Origin: Nonomuraea solani
Lineage (GTDB): Bacteria > Actinomycetota > Actinomycetes > Streptosporangiales > Streptosporangiaceae
Assembly (NCBI RefSeq): GCF_900108335.1
Contig: NZ_FNVT01000003.1
Coordinates: forward strand, 663,563 to 727,562
Reading direction: 5' to 3'
DNA length: 64,000 nt
The translations under genes were made by a program, and so were the position numbers. Shown piece by piece: positions 40,400 to 52,744 of this stretch. The notes beneath the pieces were generated by a model that saw only the letters and a list, made by a program, of their open reading frames with translations, was not told the DNA's origin and made no database searches. How positions within the stretch are numbered: the stretch's first letter is position 1; every line of letters begins with the position of its first letter.

Positions 40400-41122
40400 G
40401 TGGCCGTTCAGAAGACAAGACGCCGTTGGCCGGTGATCGTGTTCGCCCTCGTGATCACTCTGCTGCTGGGGGCCGCCGGTCTCTATCAGGTGGCGAACGC
40501 GCGTTCGTTCCAGCTCGCCGGAAAGCTGACGAACCGTGTGGAGACGACCGAGAAGCTCGTGGCGCTGACGTTCGACGACGGGCCGGACGAGCACACGCAG
40601 GAGATCATCGACGCGCTCGCGGCCGAACGTGCACCGGCCACGTTCTTCGTGGTCGGCGCCCAGATGGAGGCGAACCCCGGGATGGCGGAGGCGCTGGTCA
40701 AGGCCGGGCACCAGCTCGCCAACCACACGTACACGCACCGAAGAATGATCTTCGTCTCCGAGGAGACGGTCGCCGGCGAGATCGAACGCACCGACCGGCT
40801 GATCAGGGCCGCGGGGCAGCAGGGAGAGATCTTCTTCCGGCCTCCGACCGGCAAGAAGCTGGTCACGCTGCCGCTCTACCTGTCCGAGCACGACAGGCAC
40901 ACGGTGATGTGGGACCTGGAGCCCGACTCCGGCGCCACCCCGACGGCGGCCGAGATCGTCACGCAGGTCGGCCAGGAGGTCAGGCCCGGCTCGATCATCC
41001 TCCTGCATCCCTGGTATCAGAGCGGCCAGAACACCCGCGACGCCATCAAGGACCTCACCGCCACGCTCCGCGCCGACGGCTACCGCTTCGTCACGGTGGG
41101 CGAGCTCCTGGCCCGCGCCTGA
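40400..41122 (+). CDS. membrane-anchored polysaccharide deacetylase (NodB domain)
   Basis: A 240-residue carbohydrate esterase 4 protein. An N-terminal hydrophobic helix (WPVIVFALVITLLLGAAGLY) anchors it outside the membrane. Motif 1 is TFDDGPDEHT (Asp59 and Asp60), motif 2 HTYTH supplies metal ligands His109 and His113, motif 3 is FFRPPTGKK, and LLHPW near the C-terminus supplies the last motif. The enzyme removes N- or O-acetyl groups from peptidoglycan or another glycan. GTG 40400 is the first start before the anchor; an AGGAT box precedes it. Confidence 0.87.
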   Translation: MAVQKTRRRWPVIVFALVITLLLGAAGLYQVANARSFQLAGKLTNRVETTEKLVALTFDDGPDEHTQEIIDALAAERAPATFFVVGAQMEANPGMAEALVKAGHQLANHTYTHRRMIFVSEETVAGEIERTDRLIRAAGQQGEIFFRPPTGKKLVTLPLYLSEHDRHTVMWDLEPDSGATPTAAEIVTQVGQEVRPGSIILLHPWYQSGQNTRDAIKDLTATLRADGYRFVTVGELLARA

Positions 41123-41128
41123 CCGGGC

Positions 41129-42319
41129 CTACAGGGCCAGCGCGGCCGGAATGCGGTCGAGTACGGGGTGCGGCACCAGCCCGTACGCGTAGAAGTCGAC
41201 CGCCAGCGCCCCGGCCGCCTTGGCCCCGCGCGCCTTGGCCACCAGCCGGTCGGTGGAGTCGCTGTCGGGGTAGCCGGGCCGCAGCACCGCCCGCACCTCC
41301 CGGTCCTTGCCCACGGACCGCAGGTAGGCGCCCACGTCGTCGGCCACCCGCGCCGCGTCCCGCGCGTACGCCAGCACCCCGAACGCCGGCACCAGGTCAC
41401 CCAGCGCCACCAGGTCGACCCCGAGCTGCCAGGCGTCGTGCGCGGCCAGCCCGGGCGTGGGCAGCCCGTCGGTGTAGCCCTTGACCGCCCCGGTCGAGTC
41501 GATGAACACCAGCCTCGACCCCTCCTCGGCCACCGCCGAGGCCACCTCGGACACCAGCGTGGTGACGGTCTCGGAGCGCGCCCGCGCGTAGGCCACCACC
41601 TCGGGCCCCGCGTACGCGGTCAGCGCCGCCCTGGTCACCTCACCCTGCGCGGGCGGGTCGCCGTCGAACACCCCGCCCACGATCCTGGCGCACTCCTCTC
41701 GCGCCACCTCGGCGTTGACGCCCAAATCGGTGGCCCGGCGCATGCAGTAGTCGCAGAAGCAGAGCCCGAACAGGTAGGCGTCCATCGGCCCGAGCGGCAC
41801 GAACGAGCGCTGCGGCTTGAGCGGCCTGAAGTGCAGCGACTCGGCCACCACGCTGTCGACCCCGAGCCTGGCCACCGCCCTGGCGAGCGCGACCGCGTAG
41901 TCGCGGGCGTCGGGGTGGGCGGGGCACAGGTCGGTGAGCGAGCCGCGGTCGCCGAAACAGTCGCGCACGGTCACATCCGGATGCTCCGTGCCGAGCGCCG
42001 CGTTGCGCAGGAACACCGTCCATCCGTGGAGCTTCATGGACCGCTTCGCACACTCTTCGCGCAGCCCGTCGAAAGCATCCAGATAGCCCGGCACGGGAGA
42101 CAGCCGGAGCCCGTCGAACAATTCGGGCGGCGGGGTGAAGTGCGCTCCGTCGTGGCGGAGGGTCAGCCGGGACAGTCCGTGCGGGGTGACGTCGCGGGAG
42201 GCGTGGTGCACGGCGCCGACGGTGATGCCGGAGACGCCGTAGCCGCTGATCCTGTCGAGCACCCGCTCGACGCCTTCGCCGCGCAGGTCCTCGACGAAGA
42301 CGTACACCGAACTGTCCAC
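41129..42319 (-). CDS. unknown protein of the D-amino-acid operon, probable TIM-barrel fold
   Basis: A 396-residue soluble protein. The alternation of strands and helices (VYVFVED, ISGYGVSGITVGAVHH, MKLHGWTVFLRN, GVDSVVAESLHF, RLVFIDSTGAVKGYTDG, EVRAVLRPGYPD) suggests a TIM barrel like that of glycoside-hydrolase-like hypotheticals. A CFCDYCMRRA motif could bind metal or be redox active. I do not recognise a named family. It is the last gene of the operon and follows RidA after nine bases, so it probably acts on D-amino-acid conjugates or products. Confidence 0.72.
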   Translation of the reverse strand: MDSSVYVFVEDLRGEGVERVLDRISGYGVSGITVGAVHHASRDVTPHGLSRLTLRHDGAHFTPPPELFDGLRLSPVPGYLDAFDGLREECAKRSMKLHGWTVFLRNAALGTEHPDVTVRDCFGDRGSLTDLCPAHPDARDYAVALARAVARLGVDSVVAESLHFRPLKPQRSFVPLGPMDAYLFGLCFCDYCMRRATDLGVNAEVAREECARIVGGVFDGDPPAQGEVTRAALTAYAGPEVVAYARARSETVTTLVSEVASAVAEEGSRLVFIDSTGAVKGYTDGLPTPGLAAHDAWQLGVDLVALGDLVPAFGVLAYARDAARVADDVGAYLRSVGKDREVRAVLRPGYPDSDSTDRLVAKARGAKAAGALAVDFYAYGLVPHPVLDRIPAALAL

Positions 42320-42328
42320 AACCGAACC

Positions 42329-42709
42329 TTAAGCGCTCTTGTACGCGACGAAGTCGATCTCCACCAGGATGTCCATCAGGTCGGACCCCACGGTCGTGCG
42401 CACGGGGAACGGCTGGTTGAAGTACGACTTGTACACCTCGTTGTAGGCGGCGAAGTCGCGCTTGAGGTGCTGCAGGTGGACCGTGGCCTTGATCACGTCG
42501 TCGAAGCCGAGGCCGTGCGCGGCCAGGATGGCACCGAGGTTGCGCATGGTCTGGTGAGTCTGGGCGGCCACGTCGTCACCGACCACCTCGCCGGTCCGCG
42601 GGTCGAGCGGGCCCGCGCCGGAGGTGTAGACGAAGTCACCGACCACGAGACCCTGGGAGTACGCACCGATCGGGGCGGCGCCTTCCGTGGTCTTAAGCTC
42701 CTTTTTCAC
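42329..42709 (-). CDS. ridA: RidA-family enamine/imine deaminase
   Basis: A 126-residue RidA protein that would hydrolyse reactive 2-aminoacrylate-type enamines released by PLP dehydratases. The family motifs are present: PIGAYSQGLVVGDFVYTSG near the start, and FPVRTTVG with the key Arg104. It is a homotrimer in the family. It follows the PLP enzyme after nine bases and precedes the unknown barrel protein by nine, which fits a detoxifying step right after amino-acid deamination. Confidence 0.9.
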   Translation of the reverse strand: MKKELKTTEGAAPIGAYSQGLVVGDFVYTSGAGPLDPRTGEVVGDDVAAQTHQTMRNLGAILAAHGLGFDDVIKATVHLQHLKRDFAAYNEVYKSYFNQPFPVRTTVGSDLMDILVEIDFVAYKSA

Positions 42710-42718
42710 GAAATCTCC

Positions 42719-43786
42719 CTAGAAGTTGGTGCTTATCGTGCCTACGACACGGTAGTCCCGGTCCACGAGCGGCAGCACCCGCCACTTGTCGAACGCCGTG
42801 CACGGGTGGGAGATGCCGAAAGCCAGCAGGTCACCGGGCTTGAGCCCGTCGGCGCGCACGATGGTGTGCTGATCCTGCATCTTCATGATCGTGACCCCGC
42901 CGCGGCGCGGAATGGGCAGGCCCTCGTCGTAGGGGGCATCGCGCTTGCCCATGCCCACGATCGCCAGACCCGGCTCGGGCGTGGACAGCACGTGCGCCCA
43001 CACCTCCAGCGCCGGGCGCAGCTCGCCCTCCATCCGGTTGAACGGCGTGCGCTCCCGGTAGTAGCCGTCGTCGTGGCTGACGTAGGCGCCGCTGCGCAGC
43101 AGGATCCTGGCCTGGGTGGCGACGAGTTCGCGGCCGATCACGTCGAACCACTGGCTGCCGCCGACGGTCAGGATGGGATTCTTGACGCGGACGTATTCGA
43201 TGGCCTCCTGCAACGAATCCAGATATTTCCGGACCTCGTCGCCGGTCGTGAGCCCGCCCTCGTACCCGGCGATCCCGGCCGGCTCAACGCCGGGCGTCGC
43301 CTGCACGTGCGCGGCGACCTCCAGCACCCCGGCCAGTGTCCGGCACCCGGCCCGCCCGCCGTCGTGCCCCACCTCCACCAGCACCTGGAACGGCCTGGCC
43401 CCGGCGTGCCGGGCGAGCTGGTCGACCCCGGCGATGGAGTCGACGAAGCTCAGGAACTCGAAATCCGGGTCGCGCTCCAGCTCGGCCGCGGCCCAGGCGA
43501 GCCCCACGGGGTCGACGACCTGGTTGGCCACCATGATCCGGCCGACCCCGAACCCCCTGACCACCTGGGCCTGCCGGGTGGTCGCGACGGTGAGCCCCCA
43601 GGCGCCCGCCTCCAGCTGGAGCGCGGCGATCTCGGGGGACATGTGGGTCTTGGCGTGGGGGGCCAGCTCCATCCCGTGGTCACGGACGAAGGCCGCCATC
43701 GTCGCGACGTTGTGCTCCAGGGCGTCCTGGTGCACCACCATCGCGGGAAAGCCGAGCCCGCCGTCGAAGATCGACTGCCCGAGCAC
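42719..43786 (-). CDS. fold-III PLP enzyme, D-serine dehydratase/D-threonine aldolase type
   Basis: A 355-residue alanine-racemase-fold enzyme. The Schiff-base lysine is Lys46 in APHAKTHMSPEIA, the phosphate region is GGSQWFD, and the C-terminal HPCTAFDKWRVLPLVD carries the His and Cys zinc ligands of eukaryote-type D-serine dehydratase and D-threonine aldolase relatives. Bacterial members are often called amino acid deaminases. It would release ammonia from a D-amino acid through an enamine, which the next gene product, RidA, would hydrolyse. It sits 48 bases after the deacylase gene. Confidence 0.87.
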   Translation of the reverse strand: MLGQSIFDGGLGFPAMVVHQDALEHNVATMAAFVRDHGMELAPHAKTHMSPEIAALQLEAGAWGLTVATTRQAQVVRGFGVGRIMVANQVVDPVGLAWAAAELERDPDFEFLSFVDSIAGVDQLARHAGARPFQVLVEVGHDGGRAGCRTLAGVLEVAAHVQATPGVEPAGIAGYEGGLTTGDEVRKYLDSLQEAIEYVRVKNPILTVGGSQWFDVIGRELVATQARILLRSGAYVSHDDGYYRERTPFNRMEGELRPALEVWAHVLSTPEPGLAIVGMGKRDAPYDEGLPIPRRGGVTIMKMQDQHTIVRADGLKPGDLLAFGISHPCTAFDKWRVLPLVDRDYRVVGTISTNF

Positions 43787-43834
43787 AACACCCCCTTCGT
43801 CCGCGTCCGACCCTATCCCAACCAGCCCTCAGCC

Positions 43835-45372
43835 TCAGGGCCGGAGCGCGCGACCGGCGGTGGCGCCCGTCAGCTCACCGGCCGCCAGCACCGGCACCCC
43901 CGACACGACCACGTCGTCCACCCCGGCGGCCAGCGCGCGGGGCTCCTCGTAGGTCGCCAGGTCGCCCACCACGCCGGGGTCGAACACCACGACGTCCGCC
44001 GCGAACCCGCGCCGCAGCAGCCCCCGGTCCATCAGCCCGAACCGCCGGGCCGGATGCGCGGCCAGGTGCGTCACGGCCTGCTCCCACGTCCAGTCGCCCA
44101 GCTCCCTGACGTGCCGCCCGAGGAACCTGGCGAACGCCCCGAACCCGCGCGGATGCGGATGACCGCCCACGTAGATGCCGTCGGAGCCGCCGGTCTGGGA
44201 CGGGTGGCGCAACATCCGGCGTACGGACTCCTCACCCTCGGGCCCCTCGTCGGGCCGGGCGGACACCACGCCCGCCTCCAGCCGCGTCTCCGTCAGGAGC
44301 CGCCGGCAGAACGCGGCCGGCTCCACCCCCGCCCGCTCGGCTGCCGCCACCATGGTCAGCCCCTCGGCCCACTCCAGCCCCGGCGCGTGCGAGATGGTCA
44401 GCCGCGGCCAGGTGCCGGCCAGCTTCGGCCACCACTCGTCCAGCCCGTCGGAGGCGATCATCTCCAGGGCGAGGTCGGTCTCGGCGCCGGGCACGGTCGG
44501 CGGCAGCACCACCATGGCCAGGATCGTGTTGCCGCGCAGGTAGGGATAGGTGTCGAAGCTGAGGTCGACGCCCTGGCCGAGCGCCTCCTCGACCAGCGGG
44601 AGCAGCACGTCGGCGGGCCCGTGCAGGTGGGAGACGTGCACGGCGGCGCCCGAGCGGCCGGCGATGTCCATGACCTCGGCCATGCCCTCCCCGGCCCGCG
44701 TGCCGTAGGCCCGCATGTGGGTGACGTACGGGAGCCCGCCGAGCGGGACGCACAGGGCGGCCAGCTCTTCGGCGGAGGCGTACCGTCCGGGCAGGTATTC
44801 CAGCCCGCTCGACAATCCGGCGGCGCCCTCCGACAGCCCCCGCTCGACGTGCCGCAGCATCGCGGCCAGGTCGTCGCGCGAGGCCGGGCCGGATGAGGGG
44901 CCCATGACGTCGTAGCGGATGGTGCCGTGCGGCAGCAGGTAGGCGGTGTTCACCGCCACGGCCCGGTCGTAGCCGTCGAGCAGCTCACCGACGGTCAGCG
45001 GCCCCTCCTGCGGGAGCGGGCCGTTGACGGCGGCGAAGTAGCGGGCCGCGTAGGCGACGGTCGCGGCGGAGCCGGGCGCGTAGGAGAGCCCGTCCTGCCC
45101 GAGCACGAACGTCGTCACCCCCTGCCGCAGCGCCGCCCGCTGCACGCCCGGATCGAACACGGCCGCGTCGCCGTGCGCGTGGCAGTCCACGAAACCGGGC
45201 GCGACCAGCCGTCCCGTCGCGTCGATCACGCGCTCCGCCACCGCGCCGTCCAGCCTGCCGACCGCCGCGACCCGGTCGCCCGAGATCGCCACGTCCGCCC
45301 GGTACGGTGGCGCGCCCGTGCCGTCGAGCACCCGCCCACCGCTGATGACCACGTCGAAGCTCACCCCAAGAT

Positions 45373-45376
<4 letters not shown>
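43835..45376 (-). CDS. N-acyl-D-amino-acid deacylase (amidohydrolase)
   Basis: A 513-residue metal-dependent amidohydrolase. The barrel ligand motif is APGFVDCHAHGD (His66, His68), with GLSSGLEYLPG, THMRAYGTR, VHVSHLHG and SDGIYVGGHPHPRGFG as the later metal and substrate segments of D-aminoacylase. It would cleave N-acyl-D-amino acids to the free D-amino acid. The TTG at 45376 overlaps the upstream stop (TTGA); a GTG at 45364 is the alternative. As first enzyme of the operon it would supply substrate to the PLP enzyme downstream. Confidence 0.88.
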
Positions 45377-48455
<3,079 letters not shown>

Positions 48456-48459
<4 letters not shown>

Positions 48460-49139
48460 CGCCGCACCAGGGCGTATCCGACGCCGTGGACGGTGCGCAC
48501 CACGTCGGAGCCCAGCTTGCGGCGCAGCGCCCGGACGTGGCTGTCCACCGTCCTGGTGGCGGCCGCCTCCGAGAAGCCCCACACGTCGGACAGCAGCCGG
48601 TCGCGCTCGAAGACCTGCCCGGGCCGCTCGGCCAGCCGCCGGAGCAGGTCGAACTCGGTCCTGGTGAGCTGCGCCTCCACGCCGTTGACGAACACCCGGC
48701 GGGCCGCGGTGTCGATCTCGACCTCGCCCACCCTGATCACCGTGTCCTCGACCGCGAGCTGTGCCGCCCGCTCCACCCGCCGCAGCAGCGCGTGGATCCG
48801 GGCGACCAGCTCGCGCATGCTGAACGGCTTGGCCAGGTAGTCGTCGGCCCCGACGCCGAGCCCGACCAGCACGTCGGTCTCGTCGCCGAGCGCCGTCAGC
48901 ATGAGGACGGGCACCGGCCTGGCCGCCTGCATCCGACGGCACACCTCCAGCCCGTCCAGACCGGGCAACAGCCGATCGAGGATCACCAGGTCCGGATCGG
49001 CCTTGCCGTACTGGACCAGGGCGTCCTGCCCATCTCCCGCCACCCGGACATCGAAGCCCTCGGCGGCGAGCCGGTTCCGTACGGCCAGGGCGATCGTCAC
49101 ATCGTCCTCGACCACGAGGATGCGTCGCTGCTCTGCCAC
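48456..49139 (-). CDS. OmpR-family response regulator
   Basis: A 227-residue response regulator. The receiver domain has the acidic pair EDD, phosphoacceptor Asp55 (LVILDRLLPGLDG), the conserved Thr in MLTALG and Lys in YLAKPFSM. The C-terminal winged helix reads LTRTEFDLLRRLAERPGQVFERDRLLSDVWG and VDSHVRALRRKLG. The stop overlaps the kinase ATG by four bases. GTG 49139 is the likely start, 58 bases from the divergent acetyltransferase. As first gene it probably drives its own operon, including the D-amino-acid genes. Confidence 0.9.
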
Positions 49140-49182
49140 GTACGAAAGACTAGAAGCGCGCTGTGCAGACGACACTCCTAAA

Positions 49183-49194
49183 TATGTGCACATA
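49183..49194. promoter_or_regulatory. 12-bp perfect palindrome between response regulator and NAT genes
   Basis: TATGTGCACATA lies two bases before GTG 49197 and 43 bases from the response regulator start. It is flanked by direct copies of GTGCAGAC (about 49163 and 49197). A dimeric regulator could bind it, or it could lie in the leader of the acetyltransferase mRNA. Confidence 0.5.
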
Positions 49195-49196
49195 CA

Positions 49197-50066
49197 GTGC
49201 AGACTTGGCTGGTGAACACAGCCGGATACCTCCGCCGCCTCGGCCTGCCCGCCCTGCTCAACGCCCCCACGAGCGCGGAGAACCTGCGGGCCCTCCACGT
49301 CGCGCACATCGAGAAGGTCTCGTACGAAGCGCTGGAGATCTGGCTGGGCCGTCCCACCACCGTCGATCCCGTGGAGTCGGCCGAGCGCATCATCCAGGGC
49401 CGCGGCGGCTACTGCTACCACCTCAACGGCGCCTTCTCCGAGCTGATCGCGGCCCTCGGCTACGACGTGACCAGGCATGTCGGCGGCGTACAGAACCGCG
49501 GCGCGGAGCCCGGCATCACCGCCAACCACCTGGTGCTCACGGTGCGCGGCCTGCCGTCGGCGGACAATCCGGGCGGCGAGTGGCTGGCCGACCTCGGGCT
49601 CGGCGACGCGCTGCACGAGCCGCTGCCGCTGGTCGCGGGCACCTACCGGCAGGGCCCCTTCCAGTACGTCCTGCGCCCGTCGGAGGTCGCCCCCGGCGGC
49701 TGGCGCTTCGACCACGACCCGAGCGGCTCGTTCGAGGGCATGGACTTCGGCCTGGCCCCCACCGGAATGTCCGCGTTCACCGACATGCACCACCACCTGA
49801 CCACGTCGCCGACGTCCGGCTTCGTCCGCGTGGCCGCGGTGCAGCGGCGCGACGCCTACGGCGTGGACACCCTGCGCGGCCTCGTCCTGACGCGGCTCGG
49901 CAACGGCAAGCAGACGGTCACCCTGAGCAACGCGGCCGACTACTACGCGGCGCTGGCGGACATCTTCCTGCTGCCGCTCGACGACGTGAGCGCCACGGAG
50001 AAGGACAAGCTCTGGCGCCGGGTGCACGACGCGCACGAAAGATGGCTCAGCGGCGACCCCGCATGA
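49197..50066 (+). CDS. arylamine N-acetyltransferase
   Basis: A 289-residue acetyl-CoA-dependent arylamine/hydrazine N-acetyltransferase. The catalytic triad is Cys73 (RGGYCYHLNG), His111 (TANHLVL) and Asp132 (WLADLGLGD). The glutamate of the usual RGGxCxELN is replaced by His, and the usual DVGFG is DLGLG; both are seen in actinobacterial variants. GTG 49197 is the longest start and GTG 49212 is an alternative. The family acts on aromatic amines and in amide formation of some natural products. A pseudokinase gene follows after 16 bases on the same strand. Confidence 0.88.
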   Translation: MQTWLVNTAGYLRRLGLPALLNAPTSAENLRALHVAHIEKVSYEALEIWLGRPTTVDPVESAERIIQGRGGYCYHLNGAFSELIAALGYDVTRHVGGVQNRGAEPGITANHLVLTVRGLPSADNPGGEWLADLGLGDALHEPLPLVAGTYRQGPFQYVLRPSEVAPGGWRFDHDPSGSFEGMDFGLAPTGMSAFTDMHHHLTTSPTSGFVRVAAVQRRDAYGVDTLRGLVLTRLGNGKQTVTLSNAADYYAALADIFLLPLDDVSATEKDKLWRRVHDAHERWLSGDPA

Positions 50067-50082
50067 TGGACTGGGGCTCGAC

Positions 50083-51144
50083 ATGGCTGAGACCAGGAAG
50101 CTGAACGGTCGCTACCGGCTGCTGAACGCTCTGGGCACGGGATCCGTGCGCCTGGCCTTCGACGAGGCGGAGCATCGTGACGTCGCCGTCAGGGAGTTGC
50201 GCGTGCCCCCGGAGCTGCGGGACGCCGCGCTGCACGAGGCCCGCCTGGCCGCGGGGCTGCGGCACGCCTCCATCGTGCGGGTGCTCGACGTGGTGGTCGA
50301 GGACGGTGCTCCGTGGCTGGTCATGGAGTTCGTCTCCGGGACGTCGCTGGAGCACGCCGTGCACTCGCACCGCCCGCTGCCCGTCGCGCAGGCCGCCAGG
50401 ATCGGCGTCTACGTCCTGTCGGCCCTGACCGCCGCGCACGAGGCCGGGATCGTGCACGGCCGGGTCGCGCCCGGCAACGTGCTGCTCACCGCGACCGGCC
50501 GGGCGGTGCTCACCGGCTTCGGCTTCCCCAGTCTCAGCATGCTGCCTTCCGCCGACCTGTGGTCGCTGGCCGCCACGCTGCACTTCGCGGTGGAGGGCCG
50601 CCCGCCGGGCCAGGTGCCCGCCGGGGGTCTTGACCCGCTGAGGTCGCTGGTCAGGGCGATGCTGCGGCCGATGGGGGCGCCGCCGGTGGAGGTGGTGCGC
50701 GAGACGCTCGACCGGCTGGCGGTGGACCGCCCGCTCGACGCCCTCGTCGCGGCGTCGGGCCCGCTGCCGCCCGCCACCGTGGCCATGATCGGGCTGGCCG
50801 TGATCGACCGGCTCGCGGCCTGGGGCGAGTTCCACGGCGGAGTGCAGCCGGGCAACGTGCTGATCGACGCGGGCGGCCGGGCCCGGCTGACGCCGCTCCT
50901 CAGGTCGGGAACGGTCCCGGCCTACACGGCGCCCGAGGGCGCCGCCACCCAGGCCGCCGATCTGTGGTCGCTCGGGGCCACCCTCTTCACCGCCGTCGAG
51001 GGCACCCCGCCCGCGCCGGGCGCGCCGCTGCGGCGCGCGGGAGCGCTGGCGCCCGTCCTGTTCCGGCTGCTGTCGGGCAACCCCATGGAACGTCCCACGC
51101 TGGACGAGCTCCGCCGCGACCTCCTGGCCATCGCCCCACCGTGA
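50083..51144 (+). CDS. pseudokinase with a tandem second C-lobe-like module
   Basis: A 353-residue Ser/Thr-kinase-fold protein without kinase chemistry. The ATP-binding Lys of VAxK is Arg37 (VAVRE), the catalytic HRD is HGR (125-127), and the DFG Asp is absent (GFG, 145-147). A second module repeats the C-lobe pattern: HGGVQPGNVL at 251-260 against HGRVAPGNVL at 125-134, and ADLWSLGATLFTAVEGTPP against ADLWSLAATLHFAVEGRPP. No transmembrane helix is present. It is likely a scaffold or regulator, perhaps of the acetyltransferase encoded just upstream. Confidence 0.82.
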   Translation: MAETRKLNGRYRLLNALGTGSVRLAFDEAEHRDVAVRELRVPPELRDAALHEARLAAGLRHASIVRVLDVVVEDGAPWLVMEFVSGTSLEHAVHSHRPLPVAQAARIGVYVLSALTAAHEAGIVHGRVAPGNVLLTATGRAVLTGFGFPSLSMLPSADLWSLAATLHFAVEGRPPGQVPAGGLDPLRSLVRAMLRPMGAPPVEVVRETLDRLAVDRPLDALVAASGPLPPATVAMIGLAVIDRLAAWGEFHGGVQPGNVLIDAGGRARLTPLLRSGTVPAYTAPEGAATQAADLWSLGATLFTAVEGTPPAPGAPLRRAGALAPVLFRLLSGNPMERPTLDELRRDLLAIAPP

Positions 51145-51268
51145 AAAGTGCGACAACAATTGCGATACATCGCGTTATGGAACCCAGAGGGTGGGTTCAC
51201 ACGTTGGACAGGGGACGCACAATGTGGGAGAGGCGGGGCGCGCGCTCCGCGTTCGGAGGATGTTGAGG

Positions 51269-51463
51269 ATGTCGCCAGTCCAGAAGTACGCCATTGGCGC
51301 AGGCGCCGCGGTGCTGCTCTCTCTGATCATCTTCGGAACCGGATGGATCACCCTTCTGGTAATCCTGGGCGTGGTCGCCGCCCCGGTGGTCGGATACCTG
51401 ATGCTCGACCCGTCGCAGCGCGAGCGGCTCAAGAGGGCCCGCAGGCGCGGCATCGGCCACTGA
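51269..51463 (+). CDS. small two-helix membrane protein
   Basis: A 64-residue protein with one long or two short hydrophobic helices (YAIGAGAAVLLSLIIFG and WITLLVILGVVAAPVVGYLML) and a basic tail (RERLKRARRRGIGH). ATG 51269 has GGAGG nine bases upstream; ATGs at 51191 and 51260 are less well placed. No family is recognised. A CTGAGGTCG triplet repeat follows the stop. Confidence 0.65.
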   Translation: MSPVQKYAIGAGAAVLLSLIIFGTGWITLLVILGVVAAPVVGYLMLDPSQRERLKRARRRGIGH

Positions 51464-51539
51464 GGTCGCTGAGGTCGCTGAGGTCGCCGAAGCCACGCTG
51501 AAGCGACGCTGGGGCCGCCGAGGTCCGGCGGCGGGGGCC

Positions 51540-51851
51540 TCAGGCCTCCGCCGCGGCCGGCGCCGCCTGCACGCGCTGGGTCACCCGTCGCTCGACGTAG
51601 AACGACAGGAACGGCACCGTGCCGCCGAGCATGACACCGAGCATGTACGGCCACGCCCAGCGCGCCTTCATGCCCAGGTTCATCACCGCGACCAGGTAGA
51701 GCATGTAGAGCCCGCCGTGAATGGGGGCGATGATCTTCGAGAGCGACGCCTCGCCGAAGCCGTAGCGCAGCACCATGGCCACGCAGAGGATGAGCAGCAT
51801 GACGCCGACCACGTAGGCGAGCACCCGGAAGGGCTTGAGAGCCGATTCCAC
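51540..51851 (-). CDS. DUF3817 membrane protein
   Basis: A 103-residue membrane protein with three helices, matching DUF3817: FRVLAYVVGVMLLILCVAMVLRYG, then APIHGGLYMLYLVAVMNLG with its conserved HG, then MLGVMLGGTVPFLSFYVERRV. The function is unknown. It follows the SURF1 gene after two bases, a pairing known in actinobacteria that links it loosely to cytochrome oxidase assembly. Confidence 0.88.
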   Translation of the reverse strand: MESALKPFRVLAYVVGVMLLILCVAMVLRYGFGEASLSKIIAPIHGGLYMLYLVAVMNLGMKARWAWPYMLGVMLGGTVPFLSFYVERRVTQRVQAAPAAAEA

Positions 51852-51853
51852 CG

Positions 51854-52639
51854 TTAACCTTCCAGAACCATCTCAGGGGACGACTTGCCGCGGTCCCGAT
51901 CACTTCGCACGGCATCGCGCACGAAGTGGAACCACATGAAGACGGCGAATCCAGCGAAGATCCACCAGTTGGCGGCATAAGCCAGATTACGCCAGGTCAG
52001 TGTGCCGCCGACCACCGGCGGAGCGACCTTGACCGGTGTCAGCGAGCCTGACGCCGCCTGCGCCACGACGAAGCCGGTGCGCACCTGCTGCCCGGCCCAC
52101 AGGTTGACCAGCTCGCCCGTGGACACGGTCTGCACCTGGCCGGCGGGCAGCCCTTCCGCGCGCCGCTGCACGCTGTCGGTGCCCTGCTGCGGCCGCAGCC
52201 GCCCGGCCACCGTGACCCGGCCCTGCGGCACGGCCATCGCCGCGGCGTCGCCGGCCTTGGCCGTCCAGCCGCGTACGACGGGCATCAGCGTGCCGTCGTC
52301 GAGCTTGACCGGGGTGAGGACCCAGTAGCCGTCGTCGCGCGAGACGTTGCCGCCGGGGGCGTCGACGTCGGCCCGCCGGTCGGCCACCAGGAGCTGGCGG
52401 CCGGCCTCGTAGACGCCTTCGGCCGTGACCTGCCTGCCGACGGCGTCGCCGGGCATCTGCGCGCCCACGGGGGCGAGCGTGGCGACCCCGACGGGCGCGG
52501 GATCCGTGGCGGCGTGCGGCTTTCCCGAATCTTGGAAGACGCCGAGCTGCCAGCGGCCGAGCAGGATGAACGCGACGAGAACCCCGGCCGTGAGCAGGTG
52601 CAACCCCATGACACGGGGAGAGAGCAGGGTCCTCAGCAT
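51854..52639 (-). CDS. SURF1-family cytochrome oxidase assembly protein
   Basis: A 261-residue protein with the SURF1 layout: an N-terminal helix (GLHLLTAGVLVAFILLGRWQLGVFQ), a periplasmic beta domain with YWVLTPVKLDDGTLMPVVRGW, and a C-terminal helix preceded by LTWRNLAYAANWWIFAGFAVFMW. SURF1 helps haem insertion into the aa3-type oxidase. It is co-transcribed with the DUF3817 gene and divergent from a 57-residue membrane protein. Confidence 0.9.
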   Translation of the reverse strand: MLRTLLSPRVMGLHLLTAGVLVAFILLGRWQLGVFQDSGKPHAATDPAPVGVATLAPVGAQMPGDAVGRQVTAEGVYEAGRQLLVADRRADVDAPGGNVSRDDGYWVLTPVKLDDGTLMPVVRGWTAKAGDAAAMAVPQGRVTVAGRLRPQQGTDSVQRRAEGLPAGQVQTVSTGELVNLWAGQQVRTGFVVAQAASGSLTPVKVAPPVVGGTLTWRNLAYAANWWIFAGFAVFMWFHFVRDAVRSDRDRGKSSPEMVLEG

Positions 52640-52744
52640 GCTTCAAAGCTATCCGCCGTGGTGGCCGGTCCCCTAATCAGCCCATCCCTATAGATCCCGC
52701 CAAAAGGCGCAAACGACGCAGGCGATCACGCTAGGCTGCTGGCC

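Noticed and set aside
41168..44896. A 1242-codon open frame on the plus strand across the D-amino-acid operon
   Set aside because: Composition is typical of an antisense shadow (Arg/His/Gly/Gln). Three well-recognised enzymes lie on the other strand.
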